NCBI RefSeq assembly: GCF_036621135.1
Contig: NZ_JAZIBG010000008.1
Location: 62,001 to 126,000 of the forward strand
DNA length: 64,000 nucleotides
Reading direction: 5' to 3'
DNA from: Aquincola agrisoli
GTDB lineage: Bacteria; Pseudomonadota; Gammaproteobacteria; Burkholderiales; Burkholderiaceae_C
Shown: one piece after another, positions 49,325 to 59,389 of the stretch
Numbering within the stretch: the stretch's first letter is position 1
Layout of the letters: every line of letters begins with the position of its first letter
The notes under the pieces: model-generated
Seen by the model: only the letters and a program-made list of their open reading frames with translations
What the model was told of the DNA's origin: nothing
Databases searched by the model: none
Translations under genes and position numbers: made by a program

Positions 49325-51946
<2,622 letters not shown>

Positions 51947-52105
51947 TGCGGTATGTCTTGCCTGGCGGAGTGGAGCACTGCCGGCAGACTCTTGCAGCTG
52001 CGCGCGGGCCGTGCAACCGCAAAACTGATGATGACCGATGCGTGTCCGCGGGAGCCGGTCTGGCGGACGAAGGCATGATCGGGCCGCCAGCCGCAGAGGA
52101 ACCGC

Positions 52106-52735
52106 ATGGACATCGATTTCCCCCAGCTCACCGCCTACCAGCGCTACAAGCTGATGGCCAGCCTGATCGTGCCGCGGCCGATCGCGCTGGTCACCACGCT
52201 CGGGCCCACCGGCGTGGTCAACGCCGCGCCGTTCTCCATGTTCAACATGGTCGGCGAGGACCCACCGCTGGTGATGGTGAGCATCAACCGCCAGCACGCG
52301 CCGGGACGCCTGAAGGACACGGCCGCCAACATCCTGCGCATCGGCCAGTTCGTGGTGCACCTGCCCGACGAGGCCATCGCCGAGCAGATGCATGCCTGCG
52401 CGGAGGTGCATCCGGCCGAGGTGAGCGAGCTGGAGGTCAACGGCTTCACCACGCGCCCTGCGCGCACGCTCGACGTGCCCTGCATCGCCGAGGCGCCGGT
52501 GGCCTTCGAGTGCGTGCTGCACGAGCAGCTCGTCAACGAGAGCCGCTACGTGTTCTTTGGCCGCGTGCAGTGGCTGCATGCGCGCGACGGCCTCATCGAC
52601 ACCGAGGCCTGGCGCGTGCGGCTGCAGGAATACTTCCCCGTCGCGCGCTTCGGCGCGAGCTTCTACCTGCGCTCGCGCGACCGCTTCGCTATCGGCGGCG
52701 CGCCCGCCCGCAGCACCGCGATCGACGAGATCTGA
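52106..52735 (+). CDS. Flavin reductase-like FMN-binding protein
   Basis: This 209-aa protein of the flavin reductase-like (DIM6/NTAB) family has the opening YQRYKLMASLIVPRPIALVT and FSMFNMVGEDPPLVMVSINR, with FMN-phosphate-binding residues expected there. The NIL/NFVVHL-type segment reads FVVHLPDEAIAEQMHACA. The type usually binds FMN as a split beta barrel. An AGAGG-like site (GCAGAGGAACC, 52093-52103) precedes the ATG. It diverges from the broken kinase and is followed 27 bases later by a nucleoside deaminase gene, so those two form one unit. It may supply reduced flavin or act as an oxidoreductase. Confidence 0.88.
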   Translation: MDIDFPQLTAYQRYKLMASLIVPRPIALVTTLGPTGVVNAAPFSMFNMVGEDPPLVMVSINRQHAPGRLKDTAANILRIGQFVVHLPDEAIAEQMHACAEVHPAEVSELEVNGFTTRPARTLDVPCIAEAPVAFECVLHEQLVNESRYVFFGRVQWLHARDGLIDTEAWRVRLQEYFPVARFGASFYLRSRDRFAIGGAPARSTAIDEI

Positions 52736-52762
52736 CGACGACCGCTTTACATGGAGAAAGAG

Positions 52763-53221
52763 ATGCCCTTCGACCACGAGGACGCGAGGCACATGCGCCA
52801 GGCCATCGATGCGGCGCGCCAGGCCCGTGCTGCCGGCGACATGCCCTTCGGCGCGGTGCTGGCGCGCGGCGGCAAGGCGGTCTGGACCTCGCGCAACAAC
52901 CAGCTCACCACGGCCGACTGCACCGGCCACGCCGAGGTGGTGTTGATCCGCGAGGCGGCGCAGGCGCTGGGCACCGAGGCACTGCGCGGCGCCACGGTGT
53001 ACGCGAGCGGCGAGCCCTGCGCGATGTGCGCGGGCGCGATGTTCTGGGCCGGCATCTCGCGCATCGTCTACGGCGCGCCCACCCCGGAGATGACGGCGGT
53101 GCTGGGCGGTCCTTCGCTCGGTGCGCGCTGCGCCGAGGTGCTGGCGGCTGCCCAGCCCGCGGTGGCCGTCGAAGGCCCCCTGCTCGTCGACGAAGCGATG
53201 GCCGTGCTCGAACGGCCGTGA
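52763..53221 (+). CDS. Nucleoside/guanine-type deaminase
   Basis: This 152-aa zinc deaminase has HAE in CTGHAEVVLIREA and PCxxC in GEPCAMCAGAMFWAGISR, with the PFGAVLARGG entrance strand. It belongs to the CMP/dCMP deaminase fold group that includes guanine deaminase and TadA. Given its length and IVYGAP end it is nearer the guanine-deaminase-like enzymes. GGAG at 52753-52756 spaced 6 bases favours ATG 52763 over 52751. It is co-transcribed with the flavin reductase gene. A role in heterocycle or purine catabolism is suggested by the nearby FAD monooxygenase, but this is inference. Confidence 0.87.
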   Translation: MPFDHEDARHMRQAIDAARQARAAGDMPFGAVLARGGKAVWTSRNNQLTTADCTGHAEVVLIREAAQALGTEALRGATVYASGEPCAMCAGAMFWAGISRIVYGAPTPEMTAVLGGPSLGARCAEVLAAAQPAVAVEGPLLVDEAMAVLERP

Positions 53222-53311
53222 GCCGGCGGCCTCGTGGCGGCTGCCGGCGGGGCGGGGTGCCACCGGGCCGGAAAAGTGATCGGTAGTAGACTGCCCGGCT
53301 TTTTTAGCCGA

Positions 53312-54010
53312 ATGTCTGCTGGCGGTATGGTGCGGGGGCCGAGGCGCACGGACTTGACCGGCCTGGCGCTCATTCGCTTGCTGGGCCGACTGACCGAGGT
53401 CGAGGTTCCTGGCGCCAAACAAGGGTTTGCGGAGCGGTTGAGCCAGTGGCTCGGCTGGGTCGATGCGATCGCGCTCTCGGCGGCCTTGAACGGTACGCCC
53501 GCCGCGGCGGCACCCGAGGCACCGGCCGCCGGCCGCGAGGAGGCCGACTGCACCGCGGTGCGTGCCGCGATGGCCAGGGCGATCGTGCAGGCCTGCGCCG
53601 CCGCGGACGACGACCCCGAGGCCGGCTTCCCGGCCTACCGCCGGCGCTATCTCGCGCGGCAGCAGGCCATGGAGGCGGGCATCGCGCCCTTGCGCGGCCG
53701 CCTGCGCTCGGCACTGGGCGCCAGGTCGCCCGAGCTCGCGCGGCTGGCCGCGGTGGACGCGGTGATGGAGCAGGTGCTGGCCGTGCGCGAGAGCAGCCTG
53801 CTGGCCACCGTGCCGGCGATGCTGGCGAAGCACTTCGAGCGCCTGCGCCAGGCCGGTCTGGCGCCCGAAGGCGGTGGCGAAGCGCCGCCCGATGCCGCGT
53901 GGCCGGCCCGCTTCCGCGAGGACATGCAGGCCGTGCTGCTCGCGGAGCTGGACGTTCGATTTCAACCCATCGAAGGGCTGCTTGCGGCCCTTCGCCAGCA
54001 GCCTGCCTGA
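53312..54010 (+). CDS. DUF3348 family protein, first gene of a stator-like operon
   Basis: This 232-aa soluble protein has the DUF3348 signature ALIRLLGRLTEVEVPGAKQG followed by FAERLSQWLGWVDAIALSAAL. A helical C-terminal half follows, ending in DVRFQPIEGLLAALRQQ. There is no signal peptide or membrane span. It is the first of four genes (DUF3348, DUF802/ZorA-like, OmpA/ZorB-like, DUF2894) spaced by 14, -1 and -8 bases. The function of the family is unknown. By its constant linkage it is a likely cytoplasmic partner or regulator of the membrane complex. An alternative ATG lies at 53327. Confidence 0.8.
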   Translation: MSAGGMVRGPRRTDLTGLALIRLLGRLTEVEVPGAKQGFAERLSQWLGWVDAIALSAALNGTPAAAAPEAPAAGREEADCTAVRAAMARAIVQACAAADDDPEAGFPAYRRRYLARQQAMEAGIAPLRGRLRSALGARSPELARLAAVDAVMEQVLAVRESSLLATVPAMLAKHFERLRQAGLAPEGGGEAPPDAAWPARFREDMQAVLLAELDVRFQPIEGLLAALRQQPA

Positions 54011-54024
54011 ACGGGCCGTCCGCC

Positions 54025-56115
54025 ATGACCAGACACCTCCCTCACGTCGCCTTCGTCGCAGGCCTGGCCGCCTTGTGCTGGGTGGGCTCGGGCTATGTCG
54101 GCGCCAATCCGCTGGCGCTGGCGATGACGCTGCTCATCGGCGCGTTCTACGTCGCGGGCGCGCTGGAGCTGTACCGATACCGGGCGGCGACCGCCACGCT
54201 GGCGGCGGCGCTGGCCGACACGGGCCCGGCCCCCGACACCCTCGGCCCCTGGCTCGGCCGGCTGCACCCGTCGCTGCAGAACGCGGTGCGCCTGCGCATC
54301 GAAGGGGAGCGCACGGGCCTGCCCGGCCCGGCCCTGGCGCCGTACCTGTCGGGGCTGCTGGTGCTGCTGGGCATGCTCGGCACCTTCCTGGGCATGGTGG
54401 TCACGCTGAACGGCACCGGCCTGGCGCTCGAGAGCGCGACGGACATGCAGGGCATCCGCGCCTCGCTGTCGGCGCCGGTCAAGGGCCTGGGGCTGGCGTT
54501 CGGCACCTCGGTCGCGGGCGTGGCCACCTCCGCGATGCTGGGCCTCATCTCGGCCCTGTGCCGCCGGGAACGGCTGCAGGCCTCGCAGCGGCTCGATGCG
54601 CACGTCGCGACCCGCCTGCGCGCCTTCTCGCGGGCGCACCACCGGGACGAATCGCTGAGGCTGCTCCAGCAGCAGGCCCAGGCGATGCCGGTGCTGGTCG
54701 ATCGCCTGCAGTCCATGATGGAAGCGATGGCGCAGCAGCACCAGGTGTTGAACGAGCGGCTCGCCGCCAGCCAGGACCGCTTCCACGGCCAGGCCGAGCA
54801 GGCCTATGCGGGGCTGGCCGCATCGGTCGATCGCTCGTTGAAGGACAGCCTGGCCGAGAGTGCCCGCCTGGCCGGCGCGGCGATCCGGCCGGCCGTCGAG
54901 GCCACGATGGGCGGCATCGTGCAGCAGACCGCTTCGCTGCACGAGATGCTCTCGCGCGGCGTGCAGCAGCAGCTCGACGGCCTGAGCGCCCGCATCGAGT
55001 CCGGCAGCACCGCGGTGGCTGTCACCTGGAAGGCCGCGCTCGACGAGCACCAGCGTGCCACGCAGCAGCAGGCCGAGCGGTGGCGCACCTCGCTCGACGG
55101 CTTCGCCGGCACCTTCGAGCAGCGCTCCGCCGACCTGGTGGCCAGCGTGGCCGCGCGGCTGGAGACGGCGGTCGACGGCGTGTCGGCCACGTGGCGCGAG
55201 TCGCTGGCGCAGCATGCGCAGTCCAGCCAGGCCCTGACGGCCGACACGCGGCAGGCGTTGTCCGCCGCCGCGGCGGGCTTCGAGCAGCGGGCGGCCTCGC
55301 TGCTGAGCGGCGTCGACCGGGCCCATGGCGAACTGCAGGCCGCCATCGCGTCGCGTGACGAGCAGCGGCTGGCGGCCTGGACTTCGGCACTGGCGTCGAT
55401 GGCCGCTTCGCTGCGTGAGGAGTGGCAGCAGGCCGGCGCCCAGGCCGCACGCCAGCAGCAGCAGGTCTGCGACACGCTGGCCCTCACGGCCCGCGAGATG
55501 AGCGCGCAGGCCGAGGCGCAGGCGCGCAGCACGGTCGCCGAGATCGCCGGGCTGATGCAGGCCGCCGCGCAGGCGCCGCAGGCCGCGGCCGAGGTGATCG
55601 GGGAGCTGCGGCAGCAGCTCTCCGACGGCATGGCGCGCGACAACGCGATGCTGGACGAACGCAGCCGCATCCTCGGCACGCTGGCCACGCTGCTCGACGC
55701 GGTGAACCAGGCCGCGTCGGAGCAACGGACGGCGATCGACACGCTGGTCGCCGCGGCGGCCGAGGCGCTGGACCGGGCGGGCACGCGGTTCACCGCGCAG
55801 GCCGAGGCGGAGGCGAGCCGGATGGCCGCCGCCGCCGCGCAGGTGGCCGGCGGCGCCGCCGAGGTCGCGAGCCTGGGCGAGGCGTTCGGCCTCGCGGTCG
55901 AGCTGTTCAGCCAGTCGAACGACAAGCTGGCGGCGCACCTGCAGCGCATCGAGGGCGCGCTCGGCAAGTCCATCGCACGCAGCGACGAGCAGCTCGCCTA
56001 CTACGTGGCGCAGGCGCGCGAGGTGATCGACCTGAGCATCATGTCGCAGAAGCAGATCGTGGAAGACCTGCAGCAGTTCGCGCGCAGGCCGGCCCCGGAA
56101 CCGAGCGAGGCGTGA
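54025..56115 (+). CDS. DUF802 protein with MotA/ExbB/ZorA-like membrane domain and very long helical tail
   Basis: This 696-aa protein has four membrane helices at about residues 8-23, 30-48, 107-127 and 156-178. The third carries GMLGTFLGMVV (T120). The fourth carries AFGTSVAGV (T161), matching the polar-Thr pattern of ExbB/TolQ/MotA/ZorA channel subunits. Residues 185-690 are an almost uninterrupted Ala/Gln/Glu-rich helix (for example ERSADLV- and QQQAGQ-type repeats) that ends in DUF802. The very long cytoplasmic tail is a feature of ZorA. It is co-translated with an OmpA/MotB-like gene whose ATG overlaps its stop. An ion-driven membrane motor is the best reading. Confidence 0.85.
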   Translation: MTRHLPHVAFVAGLAALCWVGSGYVGANPLALAMTLLIGAFYVAGALELYRYRAATATLAAALADTGPAPDTLGPWLGRLHPSLQNAVRLRIEGERTGLPGPALAPYLSGLLVLLGMLGTFLGMVVTLNGTGLALESATDMQGIRASLSAPVKGLGLAFGTSVAGVATSAMLGLISALCRRERLQASQRLDAHVATRLRAFSRAHHRDESLRLLQQQAQAMPVLVDRLQSMMEAMAQQHQVLNERLAASQDRFHGQAEQAYAGLAASVDRSLKDSLAESARLAGAAIRPAVEATMGGIVQQTASLHEMLSRGVQQQLDGLSARIESGSTAVAVTWKAALDEHQRATQQQAERWRTSLDGFAGTFEQRSADLVASVAARLETAVDGVSATWRESLAQHAQSSQALTADTRQALSAAAAGFEQRAASLLSGVDRAHGELQAAIASRDEQRLAAWTSALASMAASLREEWQQAGAQAARQQQQVCDTLALTAREMSAQAEAQARSTVAEIAGLMQAAAQAPQAAAEVIGELRQQLSDGMARDNAMLDERSRILGTLATLLDAVNQAASEQRTAIDTLVAAAAEALDRAGTRFTAQAEAEASRMAAAAAQVAGGAAEVASLGEAFGLAVELFSQSNDKLAAHLQRIEGALGKSIARSDEQLAYYVAQAREVIDLSIMSQKQIVEDLQQFARRPAPEPSEA

Positions 56116-56765
56116 TGACCGAGGACATCGACGCCGGCGCCGAGCCCGCGGTGCCCGTGTGGGCCGTCTTCGGCGACCTGATGGCAGGCCTGGTCGGTGC
56201 ATTTGCATTGATCCTGGTGTGCGCGCTCGGCATGCAGCTGGACCTCGTCGGCCGGCTGGAGGCCGAGGTCACGCAGCGGCAGGCCGAGGCGAAGCGCTTG
56301 CAGACGCTGGAGCAGGCGCTGGCCGGTCCGCTGGCGGCGGGCCGCGTGACCCTCACCGACGGCCGCATCGGCATCAGCGGCAGCGTGCTGTTCGCCTTCA
56401 ATTCCGCCGAGCTGCAGCCCGAGGGCCGGCAGCTGCTGAAGAGCCTGGCCGCGCCGCTCGCGGCCTACCTGGGCGCCCGCGGCGAGATCCTGATGGTCAG
56501 CGGCTTCACCGACAACCGCCAGGTGCGCGAGGGCGCACGGCGCTTCGCCGACAACTGGGAGCTGTCGGCCCAGCGGGCGCTGACCGTCACGCGCACCCTG
56601 ATCGAGGAGGGCATTCCGTCGTCCGAGGTGTTCGCCGCGGCCTTCGGCTCGGAGCAGGCGGTGGCCTCGAACGCCGATGCCGAGGGCCGCGCGCGCAACC
56701 GGCGCGTGGAGATGGCGCCGATGCCGCGGCCGGGCCAGCCAGAGAGCGCCAAGCCCCGTGGGTGA
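56115..56765 (+). CDS. OmpA/MotB-like peptidoglycan-binding protein (ZorB-like)
   Basis: This 216-aa protein starts in the cytoplasm. One membrane helix (residues 16-40) begins VWAVFGDLMAGLVGAFALIL and carries an Asp (D21) at the place of the proton-binding Asp of MotB. An OmpA C-terminal domain follows (about residues 85-205), with GSVLFAFNSAELQPEG, GFTDNRQ, FADNWELSAQRAL and RNRRVEM as the peptidoglycan-binding signature. Its start overlaps the DUF802 stop (TGATG), so the two subunits are coupled. It should be the stator partner. It lacks the plug and linker length typical of MotB. Confidence 0.87.
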   Translation: MTEDIDAGAEPAVPVWAVFGDLMAGLVGAFALILVCALGMQLDLVGRLEAEVTQRQAEAKRLQTLEQALAGPLAAGRVTLTDGRIGISGSVLFAFNSAELQPEGRQLLKSLAAPLAAYLGARGEILMVSGFTDNRQVREGARRFADNWELSAQRALTVTRTLIEEGIPSSEVFAAAFGSEQAVASNADAEGRARNRRVEMAPMPRPGQPESAKPRG

Positions 56766-57378
56766 CGAACACGCTCCCGGCCACCTCGCGACGATCGAGG
56801 CCTGGCGGTCGCGCGGTGCGCAGCACGCCGACCCGGTCCGCTTCCGCTTCATCGAGGCACTGGCACGGCGCGCCGCGGCGCAGGAAGGCGAAGCCCGGCG
56901 GCTGCTGGACGAGAGGGTGGCGCGGCTGCTGGCGGCGTATGGCGAGCACCGGGGGCAGGCCGGTGCCCCCGCGGCCGAGGCGCGCGGCCTGCCACGCGCG
57001 CCCACCCGCGGGCCGCTCGCCGAACTGGTCGAGCACATCGCCTGCCACGCCCCCGCTGCCGCCGTCGCGGTGCAGGGCGGCGAGCCGGCTGCGCCCGGCC
57101 TGTCGTCCGCGCCGCCCGAGCTGAAGGCGCTCAGCTACTTCCGGCGCACCTGGTCGCGGCTCAGCGCCGACCAGCGCCTGACGCAGTCGCTGGCGAAGGT
57201 CCCCGAGAACGCGGGTCCGCTGCATTCGCACCAGTTGGTGCACCGCGCGCTCACGCTGATGCGCACGCTGTCGCCGGACTACCTGGACCGCTTCATGCCT
57301 TATGTCGACGCGCTGCTGTGGCTCGACCAGGCGGGCAGCGGCAGCGCCGGCAGCCCGGGCCCGCGCAAGCGGCCCTGA
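56758..57378 (+). CDS. DUF2894 family protein
   Basis: This 206-aa soluble protein of the DUF2894 type begins IEAWRSRGAQHADPVRFRFI and ends with YFRRTWSRLSADQRLTQSLA and MRTLSPDYLDRFMPYVDALL. The GTG start overlaps the OmpA-like stop by eight bases and keeps frame with the conserved first helix. A GAGAG site is upstream. It closes the four-gene stator-like operon. Nothing in the sequence shows activity. Its constant linkage suggests a complex component. A proline-rich low-complexity linker occupies residues about 70-125. Confidence 0.75.
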   Translation: MGDEHAPGHLATIEAWRSRGAQHADPVRFRFIEALARRAAAQEGEARRLLDERVARLLAAYGEHRGQAGAPAAEARGLPRAPTRGPLAELVEHIACHAPAAAVAVQGGEPAAPGLSSAPPELKALSYFRRTWSRLSADQRLTQSLAKVPENAGPLHSHQLVHRALTLMRTLSPDYLDRFMPYVDALLWLDQAGSGSAGSPGPRKRP

Positions 57379-57430
57379 GCCGCGCCCGGTGGGCCGGCCG
57401 TCTGCGCCCGGCCTGCGAAAATCGCACTCC

Positions 57431-58270
57431 ATGCCCGACACCGCCCCGGCAGCGCTGCTGCACAGCGCCTTCTACCGCTTCACGCCGCTGGCCGACCCGG
57501 CCGCGGCGGCGGCCGCCGTGCGCCGGCTGGCAGCCGGCCTGCAGGGCAGCATCACGCTGGCCGCCGAAGGCCTCAGCGGTGCCGTTTCGGGCACGGCCGC
57601 CGCGGTGCATGCCTTCGAGGCCGCGTTGCAGCAGCCCGGCACGCTCGGCGGCGTGCTGCGGGGCATGGCCTTCAAGCACAGCGCCTGCACCACCGCGCCG
57701 TTCGGCCGCCTGAAGGTGGTGGTCAAGCCCGAGATCGTGGCGCTCGGCCTGCCGGGCGGCGATGCGCTGCCCCCGCCCGACGAGCGCGACGCCAGCCACC
57801 TGCCACCGGCCGCCTGGCGGGCCCTGCTGGCGCGCGACGACGTGGTGCTGCTGGACAACCGCAACCACTTCGAGTTCCGGCTCGGGCACTTTCGCGGCGC
57901 GGCCGATCCGCAGGTGCGCAACTTCCGCGACTTCGTCGCCTACGTGCAGGCGCACGCGCCCGCCTGGCGGGCCGCGGGCACGCCGGTGGCGATGTACTGC
58001 ACCGGCGGCGTGCGCTGCGACAAGACCGCGCCGTGGCTGCGCAGCCTCGGGCTCGACGTGTTCCAGCTCGAGGGCGGCATCCTCAACTACTTCCAGCAAC
58101 TCCCGGACGCCGACCGCGACTGGCAGGGCGAATGCTTCGTCTTCGACAATCGCCTCGCGCTCGACAGCCGCCTGCGCGAAACCGCGACGACGGCCGACCA
58201 GGTCTTCGACGCCACCGACGCTGGCGAAGCCTGGCGGCTCGCGCGTGCGCGGCGGCTCGACGCCTCGTGA
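57431..58270 (+). CDS. trhO: tRNA uridine hydroxylase TrhO (rhodanese fold)
   Basis: This 279-aa rhodanese-family protein of the UPF0176/TrhO group forms 5-hydroxyuridine at tRNA wobble position 34 using oxygen. Seen: the N-terminal RNA-binding-like part AFYRFTPLADPAAAAAAVRR, then ITLAAEGLSGAVSG. The rhodanese domain has LLDNRNHFEFRLGHFRGA and the active-site Cys loop YCTGGVRCDKTAPWL. No selenocysteine or unusual feature is seen. It stands between the stator-like operon and an RNA-modifying pseudouridine synthase on the same strand (19-base gap), a functional neighbourhood for RNA modification. Confidence 0.92.
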   Translation: MPDTAPAALLHSAFYRFTPLADPAAAAAAVRRLAAGLQGSITLAAEGLSGAVSGTAAAVHAFEAALQQPGTLGGVLRGMAFKHSACTTAPFGRLKVVVKPEIVALGLPGGDALPPPDERDASHLPPAAWRALLARDDVVLLDNRNHFEFRLGHFRGAADPQVRNFRDFVAYVQAHAPAWRAAGTPVAMYCTGGVRCDKTAPWLRSLGLDVFQLEGGILNYFQQLPDADRDWQGECFVFDNRLALDSRLRETATTADQVFDATDAGEAWRLARARRLDAS

Positions 58271-58289
58271 CCCCACGCAGGCCCGCCCG

Positions 58290-59258
58290 ATGAGCCGACC
58301 CCGCCCGGACTGGACGCCCCCGGCGCGCGATGGCGTCAGCCCCAGCCGCGTGGCCGTGGGCAACGGGCCGTGGCCCGACGTGGCGGCGTTCCTGGCCGCG
58401 CGGCTGCCCGCCGTCGACGACTGGCCCGCGCGCCTCGCCCGGGGCGACGTGCTCGACCTGCACGGGCAGCCGGTGCCGGCGCATGCCCCCTGCAGGCCGG
58501 GCGCGGTGTTCTGGTACTGGCGCAGCCTGCCGCCGGAGCCGCGTGTTCCGTTCGAGGTCGAGGTGCTGCACCAGGACGAGCACCTCGTCGTGGCGGACAA
58601 GCCGCACTTCTTGCCGGTGACGCCCGGCGGCCGCTACCTGCAGGAGACGGTGCTCGTGCGGCTCAAGCGCCAGCTCGGCATCGACACGCTGGTGCCGATG
58701 CACCGGCTCGATCTGGAGACCGCCGGCGTGCTGCTGTTCACCGTGCAGCCCGCCACGCGGCACGCCTACCAGTCGCTGTTGCGCGAGCGGCAGGTGCACA
58801 AGGTCTACGAGGCCGTGGCGCCATGGCGCGCCGATCTGGCGCTGCCGTTCACCGCCAGCAGCCGGCTGCAGGAGCGGCCGGGGGAGGCCTTCATGCAGAT
58901 GGCGGTGGTCGACGGCGAGCCCAACGCCCACACCCGCATCGAGCTGATCGAGCGGCTGGGCGTGCCGCCCGGCGAACCGCAGGCCGGCGAGCGCGCGCAC
59001 TACCGGCTCACGCCGCTGACCGGCCGCAAACACCAGCTGCGCGCGCAGCTCAACGCGCTCGGCCTGCCCATCGTGGGCGACCGCATCTACCCCGTGCTGT
59101 GGCCGATGCCCGCCCCGGGCACGCCGCCCGACCATGCCCGGCCGCTGCAGCTGCTGGCGCGCGAGATGGCCTTCGCCGATCCGTTGAGCGGCCTGCCGCG
59201 CCGCTTCGTCAGCCGGCGGCGGCTGGCGATGGCCCGGCAGGCGCTGCCGCCCGGGTAG
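58290..59258 (+). CDS. RluA-family pseudouridine synthase
   Basis: This 322-aa enzyme has the catalytic loop HRLDLETAGVLLF (Asp nucleophile) at about residues 135-147. The preceding strand is EHLVVADKPHFLPVTPGG and the C-terminal segment is TGRKHQLRAQLNALGLPIVGD. It isomerises uridine to pseudouridine in rRNA or tRNA. It has an unusual N-terminal 90-residue region without an S4 domain. The HRLDxxTSG motif is altered to ETAG, which is tolerated in several subgroups. It follows trhO by 19 bases and may be co-transcribed with it. Confidence 0.92.
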   Translation: MSRPRPDWTPPARDGVSPSRVAVGNGPWPDVAAFLAARLPAVDDWPARLARGDVLDLHGQPVPAHAPCRPGAVFWYWRSLPPEPRVPFEVEVLHQDEHLVVADKPHFLPVTPGGRYLQETVLVRLKRQLGIDTLVPMHRLDLETAGVLLFTVQPATRHAYQSLLRERQVHKVYEAVAPWRADLALPFTASSRLQERPGEAFMQMAVVDGEPNAHTRIELIERLGVPPGEPQAGERAHYRLTPLTGRKHQLRAQLNALGLPIVGDRIYPVLWPMPAPGTPPDHARPLQLLAREMAFADPLSGLPRRFVSRRRLAMARQALPPG

Positions 59259-59389
59259 GCCGCGCAGCGGCACGTCGCGGGCCGCCCGCGGCCTTGCGTG
59301 GAACACCATATCTGGATTGCCCCGTCTGGCGTAGGCAGGTGCCGCCGGCGTCGCTAGATTCCGGCGCATCACAATGACAGGAGACATGC

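Noticed and set aside
52751..53221. TadA (tRNA adenosine deaminase) for the nucleoside deaminase
   Set aside because: Length and the IVYGAP C-terminal region fit guanine/nucleoside deaminases better, and tadA normally has different neighbours. The exact substrate remains open.
53296..53310. CGGC-TTTTTTA-GCCG before the DUF3348 gene as an intrinsic terminator
   Set aside because: The T-run lies in the loop, not after the stem, and the stem is only four bases. It may be incidental.
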